In this document: positions 34,437-43,729 of the stretch, piece after piece
Layout: each line of letters begins with the position of its first letter
Numbering within the stretch: the first letter of the stretch is position 1
Origin: Paraglaciecola sp. L3A3
GTDB lineage: Bacteria > Pseudomonadota > Gammaproteobacteria > Enterobacterales > Alteromonadaceae
Reading direction: 5' to 3'
Assembly (NCBI RefSeq): GCF_009796765.1
Contig: NZ_CP047023.1
Span: 1,099,501-1,163,500 of the forward strand
DNA length: 64,000 nucleotides
The notes under the pieces: generated by a model
Databases searched by the model: none
Told to the model about the DNA's origin: nothing
Seen by the model: the letters and a program-made list of their open reading frames with translations, nothing else
Made by a program: the position numbers and the translations under genes

Positions 34437-35777
34437 ATGAAAGTAACGGTATTTGGAATTGGTTATGTTGGTTTAGTGCAAGCCGCTGTTATGGCTGAAG
34501 TGGGTCATGATGTAGTTTGTGTTGATGTTGATCAAAATAAAGTTGATAGATTAAAAGAAGGACATATTCCTATCTATGAACCTGGCTTAACGCCTTTGGT
34601 TACCTCTAACTATGAAGCTGGAAGAGTGGATTTTACTACTGATGCGGCATACGGCATTGAGCACGGAGAAGTTATTTTTATCGCTGTTGGAACGCCTCCT
34701 GATGAAGATGGTTCTGCGGATCTTAAGTATGTGTTGGCTGTAGCTGAAACAGTTGCGGATCACATGCAGTCTCATAAAATTATTATTAATAAGTCTACTG
34801 TGCCTGTGGGTACGGCGGATAAAGTGAGTGCCAAGGTAGCTGAAACCCTAGCTAAACATAATAAATCACTTACTTATGATGTGGTATCTAACCCTGAATT
34901 TCTAAAAGAAGGGGCGGCGGTTAATGACTGTATGCGTCCAGACCGTATTATTTTAGGTACCGACAGTGAAAGTGCAGAGAAAAAACTGCGTGAGCTGTAT
35001 TCTCCTTTCAATCGTAACCATGACAAAATAATTGTGATGGATATTCGCAGTGCTGAGCTAACCAAGTATGCAGCTAACTGTATGTTGGCGACTAAAATCA
35101 GCTTTATGAACGAAATGTCTAACTTGGCAGAAGTATTCGGTGCTGATATCGAAAATGTTCGTCGTGGTATTGGTTCAGATCCTCGTATTGGGTATCAATT
35201 TATCTATCCTGGTTGTGGCTATGGCGGTTCGTGTTTCCCTAAAGATGTGCAAGCGCTCGCTCGTAGTGCAAGCCAAGCTGGTTACACAGCACAAATTCTT
35301 GAGTCAGTCGAAGCGGTTAACTACAAACAAAAAGAAAAATTATTTTCTTATATTTCTCGTCATTTTTCTGGCGACTTAAAAGGCAAGACGGTTGCGCTAT
35401 GGGGACTTTCATTTAAACCCAATACAGATGATATGCGTGAGTCCTCAAGCCGAGTGTTAATGGAAGCTTTATGGGAAGCAGGCGCCAAAGTAAAAGCCTA
35501 TGATCCAGAAGCGATGGAAGAAACCCAACGAATTTATGGTTCTCGCGATGAGTTGTCGTTGATGGGGACTAAAGAAGCCGCACTTGAAGGTGCTGATTTC
35601 TTAGTGATATGCACAGAATGGCAAGCTTTCAGAGCACCAGATTTTGAACTAATTAAAGAGAAACTGACTTATCCATTATTATTTGATGGGCGTAATTTAT
35701 TTGAGCCTAAATTAATGATGGAATACGGATTGCACTATTACGCAATTGGTAGAGGTTTATCGGTTAAGGAGCAGTAA
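34437..35777 (+). CDS. ugd: UDP-glucose 6-dehydrogenase
   Basis: 446 residues, the usual length. It oxidises UDP-glucose twice with NAD to UDP-glucuronate in the cytosol. The N-terminal Rossmann motif is [20 protein letters not shown], with VCVDVD ending the second strand. [18 protein letters not shown] holds the catalytic Cys and Lys. The C-terminal UDP-binding domain includes [20 protein letters not shown]. It is followed after one base by galU, which makes its substrate. It supplies uronic acid donor to the glycan cluster just upstream. An ATG start with a modest ribosome site (AAGGAATTTT) is clear. Confidence 0.95.
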   Translation: MKVTVFGIGYVGLVQAAVMAEVGHDVVCVDVDQNKVDRLKEGHIPIYEPGLTPLVTSNYEAGRVDFTTDAAYGIEHGEVIFIAVGTPPDEDGSADLKYVLAVAETVADHMQSHKIIINKSTVPVGTADKVSAKVAETLAKHNKSLTYDVVSNPEFLKEGAAVNDCMRPDRIILGTDSESAEKKLRELYSPFNRNHDKIIVMDIRSAELTKYAANCMLATKISFMNEMSNLAEVFGADIENVRRGIGSDPRIGYQFIYPGCGYGGSCFPKDVQALARSASQAGYTAQILESVEAVNYKQKEKLFSYISRHFSGDLKGKTVALWGLSFKPNTDDMRESSSRVLMEALWEAGAKVKAYDPEAMEETQRIYGSRDELSLMGTKEAALEGADFLVICTEWQAFRAPDFELIKEKLTYPLLFDGRNLFEPKLMMEYGLHYYAIGRGLSVKEQ

Positions 35778-35778
35778 A

Positions 35779-36672
35779 ATGGGACAAGTAAAAAAAGCAG
35801 TGATACCAGTTGCAGGTTTGGGAACCAGAATGTTGCCAGCCACTAAGGCAATTCCAAAAGAGATGTTACCTGTAGTAGACAAGCCACTTATTCAATATGT
35901 AGTTAGTGAATGTGTACAGGCAGGGATCAAAGAAATTATTTTGGTTACACATGCTAGTAAAAACAGCATCGAAAACCATTTTGATACAAGTTTTGAACTA
36001 GAAGCCACCCTAGAAAAAAGGGTTAAGCGTCAACTTCTAGAAGCTGTACAAGCCATTATACCTAAAGATGTGACTATTATGCATGTCCGTCAAGGCGTAG
36101 CTAAAGGATTAGGTCACGCAGTCTTGTGTGCACGTCCTATGGTTGGTGATGAACCTTTTGCAGTTGTGTTACCTGATGTCATTATTGATGAATACACCAG
36201 TAATCTGAAAAAAGATAACTTGGCAGATATGGTATCTAAATATAATACCAGTCGAGTAAGCCAGATTATGGTTGAAAGTGTGCCGCATGAAGAAGTGAAT
36301 AAGTATGGTGTGGTTGACTTAGAAGGTTTAGATATTAAATCTGGCGAGTCGGGCAAAATTTACGGTATGGTTGAAAAGCCTGCTATAGAGGAAGCTCCAT
36401 CTGATCTTGCTGTTGTTGGCCGTTATGTGCTTTCTGAAAAAATCTGGGACTTATTAGAGTTCACTCCTCCTGGAGCTGGTGACGAAGTTCAACTGACTGA
36501 TGCCATCGCGTCTTTGATGAATATGGAACAAGTTGATGCTTATTACATGAAGGGCAGCAGCCATGATTGTGGTAGTAAGTTAGGTTATATGACCGCTAAT
36601 GTAGAATATGCATTACGTCACCCAGAATTAGGCGCAGAATTTAAATCGTTTTTACAAGGTTTAAAACTCTAG
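35779..36672 (+). CDS. galU: UTP-glucose-1-phosphate uridylyltransferase
   Basis: 297 residues from ATG 35779, where AAGGAG lies 9 nt upstream; the longer frame from 35746 overlaps ugd and is unlikely. It joins UTP and glucose-1-phosphate to UDP-glucose. The nucleotidyl-transferase signature [20 protein letters not shown] is complete, followed by [19 protein letters not shown] and GMVEKPA are typical active-site blocks. It forms a two-gene operon with ugd. A hairpin 26 nt after the stop closes the unit. Confidence 0.95.
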   Translation: MGQVKKAVIPVAGLGTRMLPATKAIPKEMLPVVDKPLIQYVVSECVQAGIKEIILVTHASKNSIENHFDTSFELEATLEKRVKRQLLEAVQAIIPKDVTIMHVRQGVAKGLGHAVLCARPMVGDEPFAVVLPDVIIDEYTSNLKKDNLADMVSKYNTSRVSQIMVESVPHEEVNKYGVVDLEGLDIKSGESGKIYGMVEKPAIEEAPSDLAVVGRYVLSEKIWDLLEFTPPGAGDEVQLTDAIASLMNMEQVDAYYMKGSSHDCGSKLGYMTANVEYALRHPELGAEFKSFLQGLKL

Positions 36673-36697
36673 TTATAGCCCTTAGTTTGCAAGATGC

Positions 36698-36727
36698 CGG
36701 AAGTACCTATTGTTCTAGGTACTTCCG
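36698..36727. terminator. Bidirectional hairpin between galU and comEA
   Basis: CGGAAGTACCTA (36698-36709) pairs perfectly with TAGGTACTTCCG (36716-36727), a 12-bp stem with a 6-nt loop. There is no strong T-run on either side, so termination strength is uncertain. It lies between convergent genes. Confidence 0.6.
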
Positions 36728-36733
36728 ATTTAG

Positions 36734-37042
36734 CTAACCTAAAGTTAATAGATTTCTAAATTTATTAATCATTTTTTTACCCACACCTTTTACATTGGCT
36801 AAATCATCTATCGACTTAAAATTACCATTTTTTTTACGGTAGTCGATAATAGCAGCGGCTTTTTTCTTTCCTACCCCAGGTAACGTGACCAACTGTTCTA
36901 ATGACGCAGTGTTCAAGTTAATTTTATTTGATTGCATTTGGCTTGATGAAACTTTGGTTTTTGCTGGTTCAGCAATGGCCTGAGTGCTAGATAAGCCGAG
37001 CAATACTACGGAAAGTAAAATTATATGGATGTGTTTTTTCAT
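36734..37042 (-). CDS. comEA: ComEA-family helix-hairpin-helix protein
   Basis: 102 residues with a clear signal peptide ([17 protein letters not shown], then STQAIA). The rest is a short linker and a ComEA-type double helix-hairpin-helix: [20 protein letters not shown], then [30 protein letters not shown]. In gammaproteobacteria such periplasmic proteins bind incoming DNA during type IV pilus-dependent uptake; a pilus locus lies at the right end of this window. Single gene, convergent with galU. Family assignment is firm; a role in transformation in this strain is inferred. Confidence 0.85.
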   Translation of the reverse strand: MKKHIHIILLSVVLLGLSSTQAIAEPAKTKVSSSQMQSNKINLNTASLEQLVTLPGVGKKKAAAIIDYRKKNGNFKSIDDLANVKGVGKKMINKFRNLLTLG

Positions 37043-37148
37043 AACTTAATTCCTTCTGATAGATTCCATTGTGATGCAATTACATCGAAATAAATGTAGT
37101 TCAGACTTTTTATTTGGTAAAGAAAAGTAATAAATTATCGTCAGAAAG

Positions 37149-38897
37149 TTACGAATAGAGTGGTGAAAAGGTGGAGGTATTATTGATGCTGAGTTCACAG
37201 ATATTATTAATATCACCGGTTTTTAAGCCAAGTTCTAGTTTTGCCAATTCTATGTATTGCTCAGTTTCAGTACAGGTTTGTATATTAGTAAAGTACCTGT
37301 TTTTACTGATTGCCAGACTCAATCCCAATATATAACCAAGCTGTTTTTCTAATATTTTACTGTTAGCTAATTGTGGTGCATCAAATAGTTTAAGACTATT
37401 GATAATTAATTTATTTTGTTGCCATGCTTGTGCAAGAGTTACCCCGTCATTTTTAAGCGTTTGGTTGTCTTTTACATCGATTAAACTGACTAATTTATAA
37501 TGTTGTTTTTGTCCGAGTGGCCAGTTAGTTAACTTTCTAATTGAAGGTAGAGTGAATAACCTTGATAGTAAAAAATATACGGCACTGCTGGCCACTCCCG
37601 TTGGTATGTTTTTAGCTTTGGCCTTGAGAGCCACTTTTTCTGCAATTTCAGCACATAAATGAGTGAAAGCTAAAAAAGACTTTTGTAATGGGAAATAATC
37701 CTGAGTAAGTCGTAAAAGCAAAGAGTATTCTAATAACAAATAACTAGTACGTTCGTAGCCAAGCATCGCTAAACCAAGCTGGGTAGAATCTATGTTTTGG
37801 TTTTTTCTATTTTGACTGCTTGCTTTTAATTGTAATTGTTGGATATATGCGGGCTCTTGTTCTATCGCTTTAGTGATGACAGAAATATCGGTGTCTATAT
37901 TATTTAATTGATCTTGGATCACCAATAAAGACGATGGCGCTACTTTCATAGGTAAATGTTTTTCAAAAGGACTAACAGCTTGAATATATGGATTTTCCGT
38001 ATAAAAATGTTCTAGTTTGCCATTCCACCATAGATCCAACTTTTTTAAGTTGTTGAGCGCTTGGTTTGCATAACTCCGAGATAAATTAGGTACTTCTATG
38101 ACCTGTATTTGAGCTTTAGAGCGAGTCTCGTTTATCGGTTTAGTGACAACCCCGGATTGGCTTACAGATAAAATGATAAATAAATCACCTTGGCTTTGTT
38201 TGATAAAACTACCTGGTGGTGACAGGGTAGGGTAGACCATTAATGGCGTTAAATTTTTATACCAACTATCAGGACAGAGTAAACAAATTTGTTTAAAAGC
38301 CATAGCAAATTTTATAGGTTTAAATTTTTTATTAGGCGTGCATAACAGTGCTAATTTGATGGCTATGTAATTGATGCTCTGCATAATCGTAAATTGCGAT
38401 AGTTTGGATGGTTTTACGACATGCATGTGAGGAAATATAGCGATACTAGATAACCAGATGTGTTGACTATTCTTGTTGAGTAATTGTTTAATACTTTTGC
38501 TATTTTTGATTTTGTTGGGCGGTGAAATATTATCTTCAACAGTGCTTAAGTAAAAGTCACGGATACTATCTTGTTGGCTAGCTAATAGACTAATACTGGC
38601 AGACATTAGTTGTATAGTTATAGATGCATCTAAGCGGTTACGTACTCCCATTAAACATGTGTAGACAGCTGCGTTAAATATGAGGTTATCGCAATAAGAT
38701 AATTGGCTTTTATATAGTTGAGATTGAGAAAATACAAGATCTGGAGACAGTTTCGCAGCTTGGTATAACTTGACACATAATGAATACGTAGCCTTTAGGT
38801 GAGCTTGGGTAAAAGCTGTTGTGTCATACGCATTTACTAATTTAGCTAGGGAAATATAGTGTTGTTTGATAATTTCGCTAGACATAAAAGGGCTCAA
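37149..38897 (-). CDS. Large protein with HDOD-like C-terminal region
   Basis: 582 residues, not clearly recognised. The first ~330 residues are mostly helical with no known motif. Residues ~345-520 resemble an HDOD domain: NNIDTDISVITKAIEQEPAY (a helix like 'vaxiIxxDPaL'), LQLKASSQN, and STQLGLAMLGYERTSYLLLE (like 'sixxAIxxLGxxxlxxLl'). HDOD proteins lack full HD catalytic residues and act in signalling, often with c-di-GMP. No signal peptide or membrane helix. It lies 2 nt downstream of the DUF3192 gene, so the two are probably co-transcribed. HDOD is an inference from pattern only. Confidence 0.5.
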   Translation of the reverse strand: MSPFMSSEIIKQHYISLAKLVNAYDTTAFTQAHLKATYSLCVKLYQAAKLSPDLVFSQSQLYKSQLSYCDNLIFNAAVYTCLMGVRNRLDASITIQLMSASISLLASQQDSIRDFYLSTVEDNISPPNKIKNSKSIKQLLNKNSQHIWLSSIAIFPHMHVVKPSKLSQFTIMQSINYIAIKLALLCTPNKKFKPIKFAMAFKQICLLCPDSWYKNLTPLMVYPTLSPPGSFIKQSQGDLFIILSVSQSGVVTKPINETRSKAQIQVIEVPNLSRSYANQALNNLKKLDLWWNGKLEHFYTENPYIQAVSPFEKHLPMKVAPSSLLVIQDQLNNIDTDISVITKAIEQEPAYIQQLQLKASSQNRKNQNIDSTQLGLAMLGYERTSYLLLEYSLLLRLTQDYFPLQKSFLAFTHLCAEIAEKVALKAKAKNIPTGVASSAVYFLLSRLFTLPSIRKLTNWPLGQKQHYKLVSLIDVKDNQTLKNDGVTLAQAWQQNKLIINSLKLFDAPQLANSKILEKQLGYILGLSLAISKNRYFTNIQTCTETEQYIELAKLELGLKTGDINNICELSINNTSTFSPLYS

Positions 38898-38899
38898 AT

Positions 38900-39274
38900 T
38901 TATCCATCGATAAAGACTTGATACGCTTGATTACCCAAGGCAACAAGTTTGTTATTTTCGAATAATAGAGGTGTGCATTCGTCCTGGGTAGTCATGCCAT
39001 CATCTTCGATGTAGCGAGTCCGATAAAACATAATCTGCCATTGGGTGTTATTAGCACGTTTGGCTTCTGTTATGTCAGGCGAGCCTAACAATTCTAATAT
39101 CATTTTTTTAGTGGTACCCAGTTCAATTTTAGATATTTGAATTTGATTGTATTCTTGACGATCTTTCCAGCCCATATCGTGCGGGGTGTCGGGATAAAAA
39201 TTAAGTACTGCGATGGCAAAAATGGCGTACGAAAACACGCCTACACTTAGCCATAAAATTATGTTTTTATTCAT
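38900..39274 (-). CDS. DUF3192 family small membrane-anchored protein
   Basis: 124 residues. The N-terminal hydrophobic segment (IILWLSVGVFSYAIFAIAVL) is an uncleaved anchor or signal. The rest has the SmpA/OmlA (BamE)-like small alpha-beta pattern: KIELGTTKKMILELLGSPD, then WQIMFYRTRY and CTPLLFENNKLVALG. This matches the DUF3192 family known in Alteromonadales and Vibrionales, of unknown function. It lies between ppnN and the HDOD-like gene on the same strand. Confidence 0.7.
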   Translation of the reverse strand: MNKNIILWLSVGVFSYAIFAIAVLNFYPDTPHDMGWKDRQEYNQIQISKIELGTTKKMILELLGSPDITEAKRANNTQWQIMFYRTRYIEDDGMTTQDECTPLLFENNKLVALGNQAYQVFIDG

Positions 39275-39392
39275 TAATTTGTATCTACCAATAAACCATT
39301 TGTATCATATAAAATTCTCAGTTTGATTACTGTGAATTGAACGTGAAATATAGGTAAGTTAGCCGAAATTCGCAGTACTTTATCCATTTTTA

Positions 39393-40751
39393 TTATTTTT
39401 TGATTTGATAACAAGGTACATAATTACTGCCTGGTAACTTCATTCTTTGTTGTTGTACAAAAGACTCTAGTAACTTGTCCATCATATCCATTAATTTAGG
39501 CTCGCCAGTTAACTGGAACGGCCCTTTTTCTTCAATTTCTTTAACACTCTCCGCTTTTACATTTCCAGCCACTATGCCAGAGAAAACTTGACGTAATGCA
39601 GCCGCTAATTCTGTTTTAGGTTGCTCAAAATGTAAATTGAGTTTGGCCATATTTTCATGACTAGGAGTAAATGGTGTCTGAAATTGAGGGCCGATTTTTA
39701 ATGACCAATTAAAGTCATAAGAATCGCCGACTTCTTTTCTATAGTGACGGATGTTTTTTTGTTTTTGCTTAATAATACGGGCTACTTTATTTGCATCGCC
39801 TACAACTATCTCATATAAACTTTGCGCTTCAGGACCTAAAGTTGCGCCAATAAAATTGTCGATTGACTCAAAGTATTCTTTACTTTGTTCTGGGCCCGTT
39901 AGAATGATAGGTAACACTTGTTTAGCATTTTGTTCATCTAACATTATGCCTATTAAATACAATAATTCTTCAGCTGTTCCAGCTCCACCAGGAAAAATCA
40001 CTATGGCATGAGATAGTCGAATAAATGCTTCAAGACGTTTCTCGATGTCAGGCATGATAACTAATTCATTTACTATCGCGTTAGGTGGTTCGGCAGCAAT
40101 AATGCCTGGTTCAGTTAAGCCTAAGTAGCGACCTATTTTGTATCTTTGTTTTGCATGACCAATAGTCGCCCCTTTCATTGGCCCTTTCATGGCTCCAGGC
40201 CCGCAACCGGTACAAATGTTTAGTCTGCGTAAACCTAATTGGTAGCCTACTTCTTTAGTGTATTGATATTCAACTGTGCCAATGGAATGGCCGCCCCAGC
40301 AGACCACCATATTAAGTTCTGCGCTACATGTAATAGCTTGTGCGTGACGTAACATATCAAACACACTATGGGTGATAAAATTTGAATCTGAGGGGAAATT
40401 TAAGGATTGAGCAGAATACTTAGCTCCCGTGTACAGTAAGTCTCGTAATGCAGAAAATAAATGTTCATGTACCCCTTGGATCAGTTCTCCATCAACAAAT
40501 GCGATGTCGGGTGGGTTAAGTAATTCAATCTTCACTCCCCGTTCACGAATAATTAGATTAATGTTGAAATCACGGTGTGGAGCAAAAATGCTTTCACTAT
40601 TGTCGATCTCAGCACCACTATATAAAACAGCTAAACAACAGTTTCGAAACAATTTATAAAGTTCACCATTGGCAGATTGATTGAGTAAATCTACTTCCAA
40701 TTGAGAGAGCTGATTCATTGTTCCTACAGGATTAAGCTGAATGTTCTGCAT
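39393..40751 (-). CDS. ppnN: Pyrimidine/purine nucleotide 5'-monophosphate nucleosidase
   Basis: 452 residues, the length of the E. coli PpnN (YgdH) protein, which splits nucleoside monophosphates into base and ribose-5-phosphate and is a (p)ppGpp target. The central LOG-like nucleotide-binding domain has the PGGAGTAEELLYLIGIMLDE signature, with GCGPGAMKGPMKGA before it. The flanking N- and C-terminal domains of PpnN are both present. It sits beside queF and syd as in other gammaproteobacteria, which supports the assignment. Confidence 0.93.
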   Translation of the reverse strand: MQNIQLNPVGTMNQLSQLEVDLLNQSANGELYKLFRNCCLAVLYSGAEIDNSESIFAPHRDFNINLIIRERGVKIELLNPPDIAFVDGELIQGVHEHLFSALRDLLYTGAKYSAQSLNFPSDSNFITHSVFDMLRHAQAITCSAELNMVVCWGGHSIGTVEYQYTKEVGYQLGLRRLNICTGCGPGAMKGPMKGATIGHAKQRYKIGRYLGLTEPGIIAAEPPNAIVNELVIMPDIEKRLEAFIRLSHAIVIFPGGAGTAEELLYLIGIMLDEQNAKQVLPIILTGPEQSKEYFESIDNFIGATLGPEAQSLYEIVVGDANKVARIIKQKQKNIRHYRKEVGDSYDFNWSLKIGPQFQTPFTPSHENMAKLNLHFEQPKTELAAALRQVFSGIVAGNVKAESVKEIEEKGPFQLTGEPKLMDMMDKLLESFVQQQRMKLPGSNYVPCYQIKK

Positions 40752-40818
40752 AGATTTATTGACCTTCTTTTTGGCTTGTCAGATGAGAGCGGATTAAAAT
40801 ACAACAATAAGGCAAACC

Positions 40819-41661
40819 TTATTGTCTCGCGAGTCTAGTTTCAGAATAGATATTTTCAAAGTTACTTCTGAATGGATTAATATCTAATCCGCCTCTACGA
40901 GTATAACGAGCATAAACGGTTAATTTGTTGGGTTTACAATATTGCATGATGTCGCAAAAAATTCGTTCAACACATTGTTCATGGAATTCATTGTGCTGCC
41001 TAAAAGATATTAAATATCGAAGTAAACTCTCATGGTTGATTTTTTTTCCTTGATAACGAATTAACACACTCCCCCAGTCAGGTTGATTAGTGATCAGGCA
41101 GTTCGATTTCAGTAAATCACTGGTTAATGTTTCTTCGCTGTCTATATTTTCTGTACTAAGAATGGCAGGGGTTAACGAATAGTTATCTATTTCAATATCT
41201 AAACTATCGATAGATAGACCATCAAATTGACCAATATGTAGTGTATTAAAATCTTTTGCAGAAAATAATTCTACTTTAACTGTTTCCCCAGCACAGACCG
41301 ATAAATCTTTAATCAGTAAAGATTTAACTTCATCAACGCTAGATATTTTGCTTTGATTAAAACTATTTAGATATAGTTTGAATGATTTTGATTCTACTAA
41401 ATTGGTCGAAGATGCGGGAATTTCACAGCGTAAAATAGCCACTTGTGGTTTGCCTTTGGCGTTTAACCAAGATAACTCATAGCCATTCCAGCGGTCACAA
41501 CCAGTAAAAGGTAAATGATTGTTTTCAAGTTTAATTTCTTGTCTATTCATACTTCTTGGCACAGCCTGTAATAAAGAAGGTGAATAGATTTCTTTATACT
41601 CAGTTGCTTTACCCAAGCCCAACTCTGCAAGTGAAGTGACAGTTTCTATTTTTTCGCTCAC
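40819..41661 (-). CDS. queF: NADPH-dependent 7-cyano-7-deazaguanine reductase
   Basis: 280 residues, the long two-domain (YqfB/E. coli) type. It reduces preQ0 to preQ1 in queuosine biosynthesis for tRNA wobble positions. [20 protein letters not shown] holds the nucleophilic Cys. [16 protein letters not shown] holds the substrate-binding His/Glu, and the N-terminal half has the paired T-fold with [20 protein letters not shown]. Divergent from syd with 133 nt between them, in which promoters for both must lie. Confidence 0.95.
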   Translation of the reverse strand: MSEKIETVTSLAELGLGKATEYKEIYSPSLLQAVPRSMNRQEIKLENNHLPFTGCDRWNGYELSWLNAKGKPQVAILRCEIPASSTNLVESKSFKLYLNSFNQSKISSVDEVKSLLIKDLSVCAGETVKVELFSAKDFNTLHIGQFDGLSIDSLDIEIDNYSLTPAILSTENIDSEETLTSDLLKSNCLITNQPDWGSVLIRYQGKKINHESLLRYLISFRQHNEFHEQCVERIFCDIMQYCKPNKLTVYARYTRRGGLDINPFRSNFENIYSETRLARQ

Positions 41662-41794
41662 GTTAAATTTATTCCAATATTTTCTACTAGTTGACAGTTT
41701 ACCCTATGACATCTTGTGTCAATAGGCTAGGTATTTCATTTTTTACTCATAATGGTACATTACCCGCAAATTCATTTTAGAAAAGAGTAACTTC

Positions 41795-42355
41795 ATGGAT
41801 CAGGATGTAGTTAAAGCATTAGACCAATTTATCAATAACTATGTTTCTGCCGCCGAAAAAAGTGCTAACGCTTTAACGGTTGAATATGACCCCGCTTGGC
41901 CTTCAGAGTGCTGTGTCGTTGCAGATGATAGTGTACACGAAGTCTGTTGGCAGCCTAAGTTACGCAGTGATAAAGCTGATTTTTCTGGTTTAGAAAAAGC
42001 ATTAGAATTAACCATTCATTCTGACTTAAAACTTTTTTATGGCAGATATTGGAGTGATAACTTAAATGCTCAATCCGCTAAAGGCGCATTACAATTGCTG
42101 CAAGCATGGAATCTAGAAGACTTTGAACGCTTACAGCAAAATTTGGTAGGGCACATTTTAATGAAACGTCGCCTAAAACAAGCAGAAACTTTGTTTTTTG
42201 CGGTCACAGATGAAGAAGATTTTATTTTAACGTTAAATAATGCAACGGGCGAAGTATTACTCGAACAAGTAGGACTGAAATCAAATAATATTCTTGCACC
42301 AAGCTTAGCTGAATTTATTCAATCACTTGAACCTGATTTGCCAGCTAGTGAATAG
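41795..42355 (+). CDS. syd: SecY-interacting protein Syd
   Basis: 186 residues, matching the length of E. coli Syd, a cytosolic protein that binds SecY and is thought to check translocon assembly. Typical segments are VEYDPAWPSECCV, FSGLEKALELTIHSDLKLFY and GRYWSDNLNA near the centre, and ATGEVLLEQVG near the C-terminus. There is no signal peptide. The order queF-syd followed by csrB is the same as in enterobacteria. Confidence 0.93.
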   Translation: MDQDVVKALDQFINNYVSAAEKSANALTVEYDPAWPSECCVVADDSVHEVCWQPKLRSDKADFSGLEKALELTIHSDLKLFYGRYWSDNLNAQSAKGALQLLQAWNLEDFERLQQNLVGHILMKRRLKQAETLFFAVTDEEDFILTLNNATGEVLLEQVGLKSNNILAPSLAEFIQSLEPDLPASE

Positions 42356-42396
42356 TCATGGTTTTTGTTAACAAGGCTATTATTTAGTTATCCAGA

Positions 42397-42681
42397 TTAT
42401 TGACGCTGCAGATTTGCTAGTTGTTGCATAACGGAGGCTAATTGGCGTTCTAACTCTTCAACTCTCTGTTCTAAAGATTTTTCGCTTTGTGGGGCGAGTT
42501 CAGTTGGCAGAATATCTTTTTTCTCTTTGCTTGGACTTGACTTCCAGCGTTGTAAACCTTTTATAACTTCAGGGATGGATAATGGTTTATTAGCTAGGTT
42601 TCTGACTAAGGCTACTGAAGGTGTCTTTCCACTTTTTTTCAGTTCCAAACAAAGGTTAAATATGTAATCTAAGTTGCTCAT
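42397..42681 (-). CDS. Small hypothetical protein with C-terminal coiled coil
   Basis: 94 residues, family not recognised. Residues 1-55 look helical (YIFNLCLELKKSGKTPSVAL; IPEVIKGLQRWK). Residues ~68-94 form a heptad-like coiled coil (LEQRVEELERQLASVMQQLA), suggesting a dimer. The N-terminal part vaguely resembles KfrA-type DNA-binding starts (GKTPSVALVRN), but that is weak. ATG 42681 is preceded by GGGGGATTC-like sequence on the minus strand, with CCCAAGATATG closest. It is convergent with syd. Confidence 0.6.
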   Translation of the reverse strand: MSNLDYIFNLCLELKKSGKTPSVALVRNLANKPLSIPEVIKGLQRWKSSPSKEKKDILPTELAPQSEKSLEQRVEELERQLASVMQQLANLQRQ

Positions 42682-42865
42682 ATCTTGGGGGGATTCAAAT
42701 TTTTAAGTTAGCTAAGTTTACCAAGCTTTGTTGACGACTCTACTTTTATCTTACAATAGTTTTTTAACAAAAAAACAACATTTAATGGTCTTTCATTCAA
42801 TTCAAGATTAACAAGTGATTTATCATAAGGTACAGTGTAGTTAAAATCTAAGTGAGTAAAAATAT

Positions 42866-43510
42866 ATGACTGAGTTACATGATGAATGTTTGGCTGATCC
42901 TTCAGAAATTAAAGCTGTGTATTTGGCTGCGGAAGATCTAAAAATTGCCGCATCAATTTTGTATCTTGCTTATCATGACGATCCTTTATTTGTTGATATC
43001 TTTCAATACGAAAAAGAAGGATACGAATCACGCCTTCGGTCTGCTATCCGTGAAGAGCTAAATGCTTTTTGGCAAGCTAAGCAGCCTATGATTGGTTTAT
43101 TTGACGGTGATAGATTATTGGCTGTAGCTTGTGTTATGAGTCCGGATGCTGCGCTAAGTCCGAATAGATTTTGGCATTGGCGTCTTAAAATGCTGTTAAC
43201 CGCTGGTTTTTTAGGTACTAAACAAATGGTTGATAAAGAAACAAAGGTTAAACTACATATACCTGCCGAACGTTATCATATGTTGTCATTAATTGGTGTT
43301 CACCCAGATCAACAAGCTCATGGCTTAGGTCATGTCTTGATGGGCGCTATTGATAGTATTATGCTTGAAGATCCAGAAAGTGAAGGTGTTGGTATGTTTG
43401 TCACTTTACCTAAATGTTTATCTTTTTTTGAAGATGGCAACTATAAATTAGTTGAAGAACTGCAAGTGGGGCGCATAAAAGGTCACCTAATGTTTAGATA
43501 TCGAGATTAG
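42866..43510 (+). CDS. GNAT-family N-acetyltransferase
   Basis: 214 residues. MLSLIGVHPDQQAHGLGHVL (~133-152) is GNAT motif A, with the Q-x-x-G-x-G/A pyrophosphate loop that holds acetyl-CoA. GMFVTLPKCLSFFEDGNYKL fits motif B. The N-terminal part is typical of the broad bacterial GNAT group with unknown substrate. It is a single gene, transcribed toward csrB, with a hairpin and T-rich stretch 58-105 nt after its stop. Confidence 0.8.
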   Translation: MTELHDECLADPSEIKAVYLAAEDLKIAASILYLAYHDDPLFVDIFQYEKEGYESRLRSAIREELNAFWQAKQPMIGLFDGDRLLAVACVMSPDAALSPNRFWHWRLKMLLTAGFLGTKQMVDKETKVKLHIPAERYHMLSLIGVHPDQQAHGLGHVLMGAIDSIMLEDPESEGVGMFVTLPKCLSFFEDGNYKLVEELQVGRIKGHLMFRYRD

Positions 43511-43522
43511 GTTAAAAATCCG

Positions 43523-43572
43523 TGTAAGATTACTCCCTATTGCGTGTAAGATATTTCGTACAAACCTGTAAG
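43523..43572 (+). promoter_or_regulatory. GacA/UvrY-type activator sites upstream of csrB
   Basis: TGTAAG occurs three times in direct orientation at 43523, 43545 and 43567, spaced exactly 22 nt, about two helical turns. The middle one is part of TGTAAG-N6-CGTACA (43545-43562), one base from the GacA/UvrY consensus TGTAAG-N6-CTTACA. The sites are ~165-205 nt before the inferred csrB start. A distant upstream UvrY site is also known for E. coli csrB. Confidence 0.7.
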
Positions 43573-43616
43573 TAAAAACCTCAATTATAAGTATACTTTT
43601 ACTTACTTCTTTTTTA
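43568..43616 (+). terminator. Possible terminator of the GNAT gene
   Basis: GTAAGTAAAA (43568-43577) pairs perfectly with TTTTACTTAC (43597-43606). The sequence TTCTTTTTTAAG follows. The loop is 19 nt and contains the 10-bp palindrome AAGTATACTT. It overlaps the third TGTAAG site, so a regulatory role is an alternative reading. Confidence 0.45.
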
Positions 43617-43729
43617 AGTTGCTGTATTTAAAGCCAATAATATTCACCATATTTTTTCTGTGTATATATTTCCATTTTATTCAAATTTTCTCCTCGCATA
43701 ATCTTTTAGATCATCTATCTTTATATCCG

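Noticed and set aside
36721..36740. TAGCTAACCT as another end of the MITE-like element
   Set aside because: Only about 10 bases match and there is no partner end nearby, so chance is likely.
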